Source: RFTU01 sp032122355
GTDB taxonomy: Bacteria; Pseudomonadota; Gammaproteobacteria; Burkholderiales; Burkholderiaceae_C
Length of the DNA: 39,392 bases
Assembly: GCA_032122355.1 (NCBI GenBank)
Contig: JAUMCS010000020.1
Coordinates: forward strand, 1 to 39,392
Reading direction: 5' to 3'
Below the pieces are notes generated by a model, which worked only from the letters and a program-made list of their open reading frames with translations, did not search any database and had not been told where the DNA came from. Shown one piece after another: positions 32,141-39,392 of the stretch (its first letter is position 1; every line of letters begins with the position of its first letter). The translations under genes and the position numbers were made by a program.

Positions 32141-33409
32141 TTATTTGGCCCACGTATTCATTTGAATAATAGGCAACAATACCGCTAAAACAATCAACAT
32201 CACGATACCTCCCATCGCCACAATGAGTAAGGGCTCAAGAATGGTAGCTAATGACATGGCCCGACGCTGCACCTCCGAGCTAAATTGATTGGCTGCTCGC
32301 TGTAACATAACCGGCAAAGTTCCTGTTTGCTCGCCTAAGCGTGCAAACATAGCCAACAAGCTCGGGAACCGACGCTTACTAGCCATAGCAGAAGCCAGAG
32401 AAGCGCCTTCTCGAATCTGCTCTAATGCATCCATGGCATCGGCCTGCATGGCACGGTTAGACAGGGTTTCAGCCGCAGCTTGTAAGGCTTTCAAAATAGG
32501 AACCCCCGCACCTGCGAGCATCGCCAAGGTACCGGCAAAACGGGCTGCATTGTAGCCACGGGACAAACGACCAACCAAAGGCAATGTCAACCAACCTGCA
32601 TCAAATCTTTGCCTAAACCCCTGATTGCGTAAAGCCAATCGAAAACTTACAAAGACTACCGTAAAAATGCCCAACATCAGCCACCACCATTCGCGCATAA
32701 AGGCACTGATAGCCAACATGGCGACGGTTAAACCGGGTAAACTGCGTTTTGAACTGGTAAACACGGTAGCTACTTGCGGCACCACATAGGTCACCAGAAA
32801 AATCACAATAACAACCGCAATCAAGGAAACAATGGCCGGGTAGAGTGCCGCACCCATGATTTTAGCCTTCAATGTTTGCCGCTCTTCCAAGTCATTAGCC
32901 AATCGCTCTAGCACCTGACCCAAAGCCCCAGTTTGTTCACCCGCAGCGACCACACCGCGATAAATTTCATCGAATTCGTGCGGCATAGTACCCAAAGCTT
33001 TAGCAAAGGATGCCCCCGCATTGACCTCGGAGCGCAAATGTGCGACCAATTCTCGCTGGCGCCTATCTCCACCCTCCTCTGATAGAGCCATCAAAGCGCG
33101 CTCCAGGGGCAAACCCGACGCAACTAGGCCTGCCAATTGGCGGGTCCAGACTGTTAGCGCACTGACTGATAAAGCGCGCTTGGGTGGGCCGATCTCTATC
33201 TCTGCCCAGCGCCTCCAACCCTTTTTAGAGGACTCTCGCTTGATCTGAGATGTTGCTGCCAAATTTTCACTCACAACCGTCAAACTCATGGGCACCAAGC
33301 TTTGCTTACGGAGCTCAGACCGCGCTGCGCGCTCGTTCTCAGCCTCTATCAAGCCTTTGCGAATACGGCCGGAGCTCTCAAGCGCTTCGTAACGATAAGC
33401 TGGCATCAT
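32141..33409 (-). CDS. gspF: Type II secretion inner-membrane protein GspF
   Basis: Polytopic platform protein of the type II secretion system, 422 residues with a duplicated T2SSF domain. The N-terminus MPAYRYEALESSGRIRKGLI matches the family. The first domain has TRQLAGLVASGLPLERAL, and a membrane pair follows (PAIVSLIAVVIVIFLVTYVV and WWWLMLGIFTVVFV). The second domain has FAGTLAMLAGAGVPILKAL, and the last helix is LLIVAMGGIVMLIVLAVLLP. The start is ATG 33409 or 33406, 7 bases after gspE. A PilC-type assignment is unlikely given the gspE and gspD neighbours. Confidence 0.95.
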   Translation of the reverse strand: MMPAYRYEALESSGRIRKGLIEAENERAARSELRKQSLVPMSLTVVSENLAATSQIKRESSKKGWRRWAEIEIGPPKRALSVSALTVWTRQLAGLVASGLPLERALMALSEEGGDRRQRELVAHLRSEVNAGASFAKALGTMPHEFDEIYRGVVAAGEQTGALGQVLERLANDLEERQTLKAKIMGAALYPAIVSLIAVVIVIFLVTYVVPQVATVFTSSKRSLPGLTVAMLAISAFMREWWWLMLGIFTVVFVSFRLALRNQGFRQRFDAGWLTLPLVGRLSRGYNAARFAGTLAMLAGAGVPILKALQAAAETLSNRAMQADAMDALEQIREGASLASAMASKRRFPSLLAMFARLGEQTGTLPVMLQRAANQFSSEVQRRAMSLATILEPLLIVAMGGIVMLIVLAVLLPIIQMNTWAK

Positions 33410-33416
33410 CTAACCC

Positions 33417-34838
33417 TTATTCTCGAGTAACGCGTATCACTTCTTCCAGCGAAGTAATTCCGTTGGAAACCAGTCGCTCTCCATCTTCTCGCATTGTTTT
33501 TAAACCCGCGGCCTGAGCCACAGCACGAATTTCACTTTCAGGCGCACCTTTGTGAATGAGGTCTTGAACAACTGCATCAGCCATCATCAATTCATAAACA
33601 CCTGTACGGCCCTTGTAACCGGTTTTTCCACATTCGGGACAACCCAGCGCATACCAAACGCCTTCGGTGTTTTGTGTACGGCAAACAGGACAGAACTTAC
33701 GCACCAAACGCTGCGCCATCACACCCAACAAGGAACTTGACAGCAAAAACGGCTCAACCCCCATATCAATGAGACGTGTAACAGCGCTGGGTGCGTCGTT
33801 AGTGTGCAGTGTGGCCAACACCAAATGACCCGTTAGTGAGGCTTGGATGGCGATTTGGGCCGTCTCAAAATCCCGAATTTCACCAATCATAATGACATCA
33901 GGATCTTGCCGCAAAATGGCTCGAAGTGCTTTGGCGAAAGTCAAATCAATCTTGGGATTTACTTGCGTTTGACCTACACCTGCCAACTCATATTCGATGG
34001 GGTCTTCAACCGTTAAAATATTGGTCGTGGTGGCATCCAGCGTTTGTAATGCCGTATAAAGAGTAGTCGTTTTACCGCTACCAGTAGGCCCGGTCACCAA
34101 AACAATCCCATGGGGTTGCCGTACTATACGCGCGAAGTTGAGCAACATGGCATTACTCATGCCCAAATTGGTGATACTGAATTTAGAATCACTTTTATCC
34201 AACAAACGCAAAACAGCACGCTCACCATGAGCGTTGGGAAGCGTTGAAACACGAACATCTATCGCCTTACCCGCAATGCGCAAACTGATGCGCCCATCTT
34301 GTGGCAAGCGTTTTTCAGCAATGTCCAGCTCGGCCATGATTTTAAGTCGGCTAATGAGTGCCGCATGCAAACCTCGGTTAAGTTGTACGATCTCGCGCAA
34401 AGTGCCATCAACACGAAAACGCACACTGGAGGTCCGCTCATAAGCTTCAATATGGATATCACTGGCCCCCTCTTTAGCCGCCTGAGTAAGCAAAGCATTG
34501 AGCATCCGAATAATGGGGGCATCATTAGCCGCTTCCAACAAATCTTCAACCGCAGGTAACTCCTGAATCAAGCGCGTTAGATCAATCGCATTCTCAACCT
34601 CACCGACAACACTGGCCGCATCCCCCTCTCCGGCAGCGTAGGCTTGTGATAAGAGCGGCTCCCATTCATCTGCTGCGATAGTCGTAAATTCAGCGATGTA
34701 ATGACTCCGCATCACCTCAGCCATGATCGATAAAGCCGCATTTGGTGTGGAATATAGCTTACAACGCGGCCCCTCGGTTTCAAGCAAAACGCCATGGGAT
34801 TTAGCAAACACGTAGGGTAATGGAAAGCGTTTAATCAT
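33417..34838 (-). CDS. gspE: Type II secretion ATPase GspE
   Basis: Cytoplasmic hexameric ATPase that drives pseudopilus assembly. It has 473 residues. The short N-terminal domain (about 1-100) contains Leu/Pro-rich stretches, then SDIHIE (126-131) and the Walker A GPTGSGKTTT (250-259). The Walker B/Asp-box region is DVIMIGEIRDFETAQ with Glu320, then LATLHTNDA. The zinc tetracysteine is present: C383, C386, C400, C403. The ATG at 34838 has no good ribosome site before it, so coupling to gspD, 17 bases upstream, is likely. Confidence 0.96.
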   Translation of the reverse strand: MIKRFPLPYVFAKSHGVLLETEGPRCKLYSTPNAALSIMAEVMRSHYIAEFTTIAADEWEPLLSQAYAAGEGDAASVVGEVENAIDLTRLIQELPAVEDLLEAANDAPIIRMLNALLTQAAKEGASDIHIEAYERTSSVRFRVDGTLREIVQLNRGLHAALISRLKIMAELDIAEKRLPQDGRISLRIAGKAIDVRVSTLPNAHGERAVLRLLDKSDSKFSITNLGMSNAMLLNFARIVRQPHGIVLVTGPTGSGKTTTLYTALQTLDATTTNILTVEDPIEYELAGVGQTQVNPKIDLTFAKALRAILRQDPDVIMIGEIRDFETAQIAIQASLTGHLVLATLHTNDAPSAVTRLIDMGVEPFLLSSSLLGVMAQRLVRKFCPVCRTQNTEGVWYALGCPECGKTGYKGRTGVYELMMADAVVQDLIHKGAPESEIRAVAQAAGLKTMREDGERLVSNGITSLEEVIRVTRE

Positions 34839-34855
34839 GGGGAGGATTCATCGAA

Positions 34856-37036
34856 CTAATTATCCGATCCAGGCTTACCTATTTTAGAAATTTCAGACAA
34901 AGGGGGTAAAGGATTAGGCCCTGAAATCGGCAAAGTGGAAGTCGCAGGCGATGGATTAGGCTGTTGCGCACGGATAAATTCATAGCGATTTAGGGTCAGA
35001 TCATTGAAGCTATTTTGGGTGCGAATAACCACAGGGCGCAAAAACACCATCAAATTACTTTTGTTGCGACTACGACTTTCTCGCTTAAATAAACCGCCCA
35101 TCACCGGCAAAGCACTCAAGCCAGGCACCTTATCCTCGCTATCTGTATATTCGTCTTTCAGCAAGCCGCCTAAAACAATCGTTTGCCCATCATCAACCAC
35201 CACCGATGTTTCGATAGAGCTTTTATCCGTTGTAGGCCCTGCATTAGAATTAGCACTGGGCACAACGGAAGAGTTCTCTTGAAATACCTGCATGCGAACC
35301 GTGCCATTCTCACCAATTTGGCTACGAATGCGCAGGGTTAAACCCACGTCTTTACGTTCTATGGTTTGAAAAGGATTAACCGAACCCGTAGTAACTGAAT
35401 TATTGCTGAAACTACCAGTGATAAAAGGTACATTTTGGCCAATCACGATCTTTGCCTCTTCATTGTCTAGAGCAACTAAATTGGGTGTGGAAAGGACGTT
35501 CGCACCCGTTTCGGTTTCAAGAAAGCGAGCTAATGCGGCAAGGCTGGGTAAACCTCCTGCAGTACGGTTAAGAATACCAAGATTAAATCCATTGCCGGGC
35601 AAACTTTTGGTGGCCTCTGCTGTACCTGCTGTCAGGGAGAGATTTAATAAATTGCTGCCTCCGCTGCCGAAGTTACTTCCAGCTGCTAAGCCTAGGGTTT
35701 TACCTTCGTTGGCAAGCAAACTTTGCCACTGCACACCGAACTCAGCGGCCTTATTGGCGTCCACCTTAACAATCAAAGATTCAACATAAATTTGGGCTCT
35801 TCGAGAGTCTAGCTGATCAATCACGGCACGCACTTGCTTGTAGAGAGCCTCGTGGGCCGTGATAATCAATGCATTGGTGGCCGGGTCAGCTTGAATAAAA
35901 CCACCAACCGACGGAGCAGCTGCTGATTGGATTGGTGAAGTCGCCTGAGCTGATGTACCGCCTGAGGACCCGGTGGGTGCTCCAGAAAAACTTGACGAAG
36001 ATGTTAGCCCCCCTCCTCCACCCATACTACCCTGCCCCTGGCTGGTAGGATTGGGAAATGCCGCTCTGAGAACTGTAGCTAGACGTACAGCATCGGCATT
36101 TTTGAGGTAAACCACCCACACATTACCGAGATCACCATTACTGGTCACACGGTAGTCTAGCTTATTGATGATGGCCTTAATTTGCTCAAGCTTAGCCGCA
36201 TTCGGGGCTCGAACAATAAAACTATTGCTTCGCGTATCCACTAATACAGAGCCATTGGCACCACTGACGCCACTGGCCATACCTGTCGGGGCTCCCGCAG
36301 GTATAGAACCACCACCTGAGGCACCAGACGAATCCATAAGGCGTTGCACCATAGGGGCAATATCGTTAGCCATGGCATTTTGAAGCGGTACGACTTCAAC
36401 ATCCACCACAGAAGGCTGATCAAGGGTAGCGATAATCTGAGCAATACGCTGCAAGTTATCTGCATAATCAGTAATCACCAAACTATTGGTACTGGCATTG
36501 GCATTGATGATGTTATTAGCTGAAATCAAAGGCCTGAGTATGGGTACAAGGTTATTAGCGGATTCATGATTGAGTTTGAATATTTGCGTGATGACTTGAT
36601 CTCCCCGAACCCCAACCGTGCCCACGCTAACCGTACCACTTTGTATTTTGGCTTCCGCTTCAGGCACAACACGCAATACGCCTGCCGTTTCTACAACCGC
36701 AAACCCCATTCCACGAAGAGATGTTTGAAAAAGTAAAAAAGCGTCAATAATTGAGACCGGCGCTTCGCTATAGAGTGTCATATTGCTGCTTTTAACACGA
36801 GGATCGAGAATAATCTGCCGATCAATCATGGCTGCCACCGCCCTCACCACCCCATCAATATCGGTGTTGACAAAGTTCAAGGTAACCGGTGACTGAGTGT
36901 TGGCTTTGGGCCCAACCACTACCTTAGGCCGATTAGCCGATGACTCCTGTGAGTAAGTACAGAGCGGTAGAGCTGAAAGTGCCACAAACAGCATGTGTAG
37001 CAACCATTCATGCCTTCTTATAGAGTAATTCAACAT
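34856..37036 (-). CDS. gspD: Type II secretion secretin GspD
   Basis: Outer-membrane channel of the type II system, 726 residues. A signal peptide at about 1-30 ends near TYSQ. N0 domain: LNFVNTDIDGVVRAVAAM and QIILDPRV. N1-N3 secretin N repeats follow: IFKLNHESANNLVPILRPL, VEVVPLQNAMANDIAPMV and VWVYLKNADAVRLATVLR. Two Gly/Ser-rich inserts sit in N2/N3. The secretin barrel follows with IVIGQNVPFITG and DDGQTIVLGGLLKDE. The C-terminal tail is Pro/Ser-rich. It starts 6 bases after gspN. Confidence 0.97.
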   Translation of the reverse strand: MLNYSIRRHEWLLHMLFVALSALPLCTYSQESSANRPKVVVGPKANTQSPVTLNFVNTDIDGVVRAVAAMIDRQIILDPRVKSSNMTLYSEAPVSIIDAFLLFQTSLRGMGFAVVETAGVLRVVPEAEAKIQSGTVSVGTVGVRGDQVITQIFKLNHESANNLVPILRPLISANNIINANASTNSLVITDYADNLQRIAQIIATLDQPSVVDVEVVPLQNAMANDIAPMVQRLMDSSGASGGGSIPAGAPTGMASGVSGANGSVLVDTRSNSFIVRAPNAAKLEQIKAIINKLDYRVTSNGDLGNVWVVYLKNADAVRLATVLRAAFPNPTSQGQGSMGGGGGLTSSSSFSGAPTGSSGGTSAQATSPIQSAAAPSVGGFIQADPATNALIITAHEALYKQVRAVIDQLDSRRAQIYVESLIVKVDANKAAEFGVQWQSLLANEGKTLGLAAGSNFGSGGSNLLNLSLTAGTAEATKSLPGNGFNLGILNRTAGGLPSLAALARFLETETGANVLSTPNLVALDNEEAKIVIGQNVPFITGSFSNNSVTTGSVNPFQTIERKDVGLTLRIRSQIGENGTVRMQVFQENSSVVPSANSNAGPTTDKSSIETSVVVDDGQTIVLGGLLKDEYTDSEDKVPGLSALPVMGGLFKRESRSRNKSNLMVFLRPVVIRTQNSFNDLTLNRYEFIRAQQPNPSPATSTLPISGPNPLPPLSEISKIGKPGSDN

Positions 37037-37042
37037 AAAATT

Positions 37043-37861
37043 TTATCCCAGAGAAATTAGAACTTGGTTGCCTTGGCGCGGTCCAATGATATTCAAAAAT
37101 TGTCCCAGAACAGACTCATGGCTCGAATTAATAGCAGCCCGTGCGCGAACACGCAGCCCTGAAACAGCACTCCATTCACCTGAGCCTTCTAGGTTTAGCG
37201 CACTATTGACATCCGATTGCACAGTAAACTTAATGTGCTCATGCCCATCCAATGCCATCCGATAAGATCCCAAACTCTCGAGAGTTGTCAAGCTGGTACG
37301 CACATGATTAAAACCCATTTGCGCTGTACCTTGCGCACGTACCCCGCTTTTACCAAAGGTAAAGACCCAATCATTCGTGGTCAACCACCAATCCCCCTCC
37401 AAACGAAAGCCATTCCAGGGCATGCCCAACCCGGCCAAGATACCCACTGGTAATTCAATGATTTTGAAATCAGGAGGCTTAACGGATTGATCAATTTTTA
37501 TAGCTAAGGTCCATTCAACAGTGTTTTTAGCCAACTCTAATACTAAACCTTTCTTGATACAACAGGGTTGGTAAAAACGAAGACGCAACGCCAAATTGGA
37601 GCCTCCCCAAAAAGGTCCCATTTTCCAACTCAAACGATGAGGTAACCGACGACTTTCACGACTACCAGGCCCACCCGCTAGAACCAATACACCGCTACCA
37701 CTCAAGATGCTCCCTTCAGGCTCTGCGAGCAAAACTCTCCCTTGAGTAGCATCTGAGATTGCTTGAGATAACCACCTTGCAGGGGCGTAAAGCACGAGTG
37801 CCATTATGGCGCCGACCATAATACCTCCCAAAATAGGCCAAGTATTCCACTTAACTGACAT
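37043..37861 (-). CDS. gspN: Type II secretion protein GspN
   Basis: Poorly understood accessory inner-membrane protein of type II systems. It has 272 residues with a single N-terminal membrane helix (WPILGGIMVGAIMALVLYAP, about 8-27) and a periplasmic part. The family pattern G-x-V-LLAEPEGSILSGSG, then LSWKMGP, is recognisable. Otherwise there are no catalytic motifs, and a pair of adjacent Cys lies in the middle (YQPCCIKK). It is directly adjacent to gspM (stop and start abut) and 6 bases before gspD. The assignment leans on position and the N-terminal motif. Confidence 0.85.
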   Translation of the reverse strand: MSVKWNTWPILGGIMVGAIMALVLYAPARWLSQAISDATQGRVLLAEPEGSILSGSGVLVLAGGPGSRESRRLPHRLSWKMGPFWGGSNLALRLRFYQPCCIKKGLVLELAKNTVEWTLAIKIDQSVKPPDFKIIELPVGILAGLGMPWNGFRLEGDWWLTTNDWVFTFGKSGVRAQGTAQMGFNHVRTSLTTLESLGSYRMALDGHEHIKFTVQSDVNSALNLEGSGEWSAVSGLRVRARAAINSSHESVLGQFLNIIGPRQGNQVLISLG

Positions 37862-38371
37862 TTATTTAGCCGTTACAAAAACCCAATCAACATCGCCGAT
37901 TATACCTTGGTCCGTCGGCCGCAAAACAACTTTGTCTATCCTGCTAGATGTAGCCGTTCTAAGCACCTGTAACCATTTTTTAAAATCTTCCACGGCCACT
38001 TCAGAAAATTGCACATGAATAGTCGCTGGGATTTGTACCTGAACCTTTACCTCTTTGGCATTCAAGAATGAAACGGTATCTTGGACTGCTTTTTCCATTT
38101 CAACTGTTGTGTTGAATACTTTAGAGGGAGTTGCAATACCCGCATCCGACATCTTCTTGGCTTCGGCAGCAATATTTTGAACCAAGCTCAGTTGCTCATC
38201 GTATCGCCTTAATTCTTGTAGCGCATTTTGAGCAGAAACAAAGGGCCGGTAAAATAAAAACCACGACATAGCAGCTAAGGTTATCAATACAGTGAAAGCA
38301 CTCAGTAATAACCTAACGGATTCGGGGATCAGCCCCCAGCGCACAATTAACAGCGTTATGAAATGTTGCAC
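37862..38371 (-). CDS. gspM: Type II secretion protein GspM
   Basis: Bitopic inner-membrane partner of GspL. It has 169 residues: a short cytoplasmic N-terminus, a helix (LLLSAFTVLITLAAMSWFLF, about 21-40), a coiled-coil stretch (AQNALQELRRYDEQL) and a ferredoxin-like periplasmic domain. The best start is GTG at 38371 with GGGG about eight bases upstream. Identification is by topology, length and position between gspL and gspN, since GspM is weakly conserved. Confidence 0.88.
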   Translation of the reverse strand: MQHFITLLIVRWGLIPESVRLLLSAFTVLITLAAMSWFLFYRPFVSAQNALQELRRYDEQLSLVQNIAAEAKKMSDAGIATPSKVFNTTVEMEKAVQDTVSFLNAKEVKVQVQIPATIHVQFSEVAVEDFKKWLQVLRTATSSRIDKVVLRPTDQGIIGDVDWVFVTAK

Positions 38372-38407
38372 AATTAATCCCCACTTATAAACAGATTAAA
38401 AACATCA

Positions 38408-39392
38408 TCAATTTTTTTTCATCGTTAGAATATTGGATTGCATTTGCATTTGCACATCCCAACGATGGAATAAAGGTAAGTTCTTGAAATGTTGGAACTC
38501 TTCTTCACTCCAATTAGAAATTGATAAACTCAACTCGCCTGATTCATAATCGATTTGTGTAGCCCATGGCTTTTCCGTGGGCCAAGCTGAGGACACTTCA
38601 TTCAAAAGTGTTTCAAAATCATGGCTGCCTGCCTCTCCTTTTTGATTCTTGCGCAAATCCAATTCATTCTGCATTTGCTTAGACGCATCTAAAACCACTT
38701 GGATAGAGGGAAATGTCTGCTGGGCTATGGCATGAATTTCATCTTGTTTCAGTCTAACCAAACGTGAAATACTCCAAGCATAAAACTGTAAACCCATTGC
38801 ATGGGCCAGAACCAGAAAAGCTAAACCGACATATATTGGACGCCATGACTGGCCTTTGATCTGCGAAAGCCACTGCTTATATCGGCGCACCCCCTTGGAT
38901 GAAACAGCCAGATCGAATTGCAGTAAATTACTTCCATCTTGTGCTGCCAACCACATTCTTTGTGCTTTGGCCACTGGCATCACCTCTTGGCCGACCCATT
39001 GACTGACTGCATCTGTAATATCGGGCTCAGCAGACCACACCACTGAAGCATCTGTAAGCCAGGTCTGCACCATGGGTGCTGTTGATGGCAATCGCAGTAT
39101 TCCATTGCGCGTGACAACCACCAACAACCAACGCGGATCCCGTGCGCGTTCAACATGAATACGAAGGGGACGTTGCGTATCCTGACTAAACTCTGGCTCG
39201 GTTTGGGAAGCAAAACCCAAGTCGTCAAATGGTTCAAAGAGTGGCACTACCGAATCTATCACGCGATTATCATTTTTAAATGCGTTGAGACAGATATTCA
39301 AATGCGCTGCTCGCGTTGCTGCAACCCACCCTTCATGCCCCAATGAAGCAAAGCGAGAACGAGCCAAGTGGATCTCATGGGGCTCACCCAAT
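38408..39392 (-). CDS. gspL: Type II secretion protein GspL (5' end outside window)
   Basis: About 327 residues are visible, and the frame is open to the window edge. The cytoplasmic actin-like region comes first, then a membrane helix (PIYVGLAFLVLAHAMGLQF, about 185-203 of the visible part), then a periplasmic coiled coil and ferredoxin-like domain. Full GspL is near 400 residues, so perhaps 60-80 N-terminal residues are missing. A TTG at 39391 is in frame but is unlikely to be the start. GspL links GspE to GspM in the inner membrane. It ends 36 bases before gspM. Confidence 0.88.
   Translation of the reverse strand, partial: LGEPHEIHLARSRFASLGHEGWVAATRAAHLNICLNAFKNDNRVIDSVVPLFEPFDDLGFASQTEPEFSQDTQRPLRIHVERARDPRWLLVVVTRNGILRLPSTAPMVQTWLTDASVVWSAEPDITDAVSQWVGQEVMPVAKAQRMWLAAQDGSNLLQFDLAVSSKGVRRYKQWLSQIKGQSWRPIYVGLAFLVLAHAMGLQFYAWSISRLVRLKQDEIHAIAQQTFPSIQVVLDASKQMQNELDLRKNQKGEAGSHDFETLLNEVSSAWPTEKPWATQIDYESGELSLSISNWSEEEFQHFKNLPLFHRWDVQMQMQSNILTMKKN

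Noticed and set aside
1..39392. CRISPR arrays, phage genes, toxin-antitoxin pairs
   Set aside because: I saw no regularly spaced repeats, no phage structural or integrase genes, and no small paired genes of that type.

Overview
This 39.4 kb window is ordinary-looking bacterial chromosome from a betaproteobacterium, most likely Burkholderiales and perhaps Alcaligenaceae-like. The evidence is gene order: ponA divergent from pilMNO(P)Q-aroK-aroB, then gltBD, then an mlaFEDACB cluster with vacJ/mlaA between mlaD and mlaC, a stand-alone RnfB next to nth, and cyaY/lptM/lysA. Base composition looks moderate. I cannot name a species. Apart from an IS fragment and one REP-type transposase, there is little accessory DNA.

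Layout, left to right. 1-281: C-terminal end of an IS5-type transposase, cut by the window edge. 341-470: tRNA-Asn on the minus strand with its terminator and likely promoter. 518-6172: minus-strand thiamin operon thiC-thiO-thiS-thiG-thiD-thiE; a 10-base N run lies at the thiD/thiE junction. 6260-13851: compact minus-strand series mlaF-mlaE-mlaD-mlaA-mlaC-mlaB-tal-pgi-rnfB-nth, with most junctions overlapping by 1-4 bases. 13912-20164: gltD and gltB (glutamate synthase). 20222-20976: a REP-associated tyrosine transposase, apparently frameshifted, next to a small palindromic REP-like sequence. 20991-26884: aroB, aroK and the type IV pilus assembly genes pilQ, a fused pilO-pilP, pilN and pilM. 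27007-29343: ponA (PBP1a) on the plus strand. 29346-31191: cyaY, lptM and lysA. 31217-32122: a 5'-nucleotidase. 32141 to the window end: a type II secretion cluster gspL-M-N-D-E-F, with gspL running off the edge.

How the genes work together. thiC makes the pyrimidine; thiO, thiS and thiG make the thiazole; thiD and thiE phosphorylate and join them. MlaFEDB forms the inner-membrane lipid transporter, MlaC the periplasmic carrier and MlaA the outer-membrane component. PilMNOP forms the alignment subcomplex that connects to the PilQ secretin. GspL/M/E/F form the inner-membrane and motor part of a second secretin system whose channel is GspD.

The most unusual item is the single-polypeptide PilO-PilP fusion, followed by a PilQ that lacks the usual N-terminal AMIN region. 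Also worth checking are the absence of a visible THI-box before thiC, a 10-bp perfect inverted repeat just before mlaF, and the frameshifted RAYT with its palindromes. I found no CRISPR array, no phage and no convincing wholly new system.
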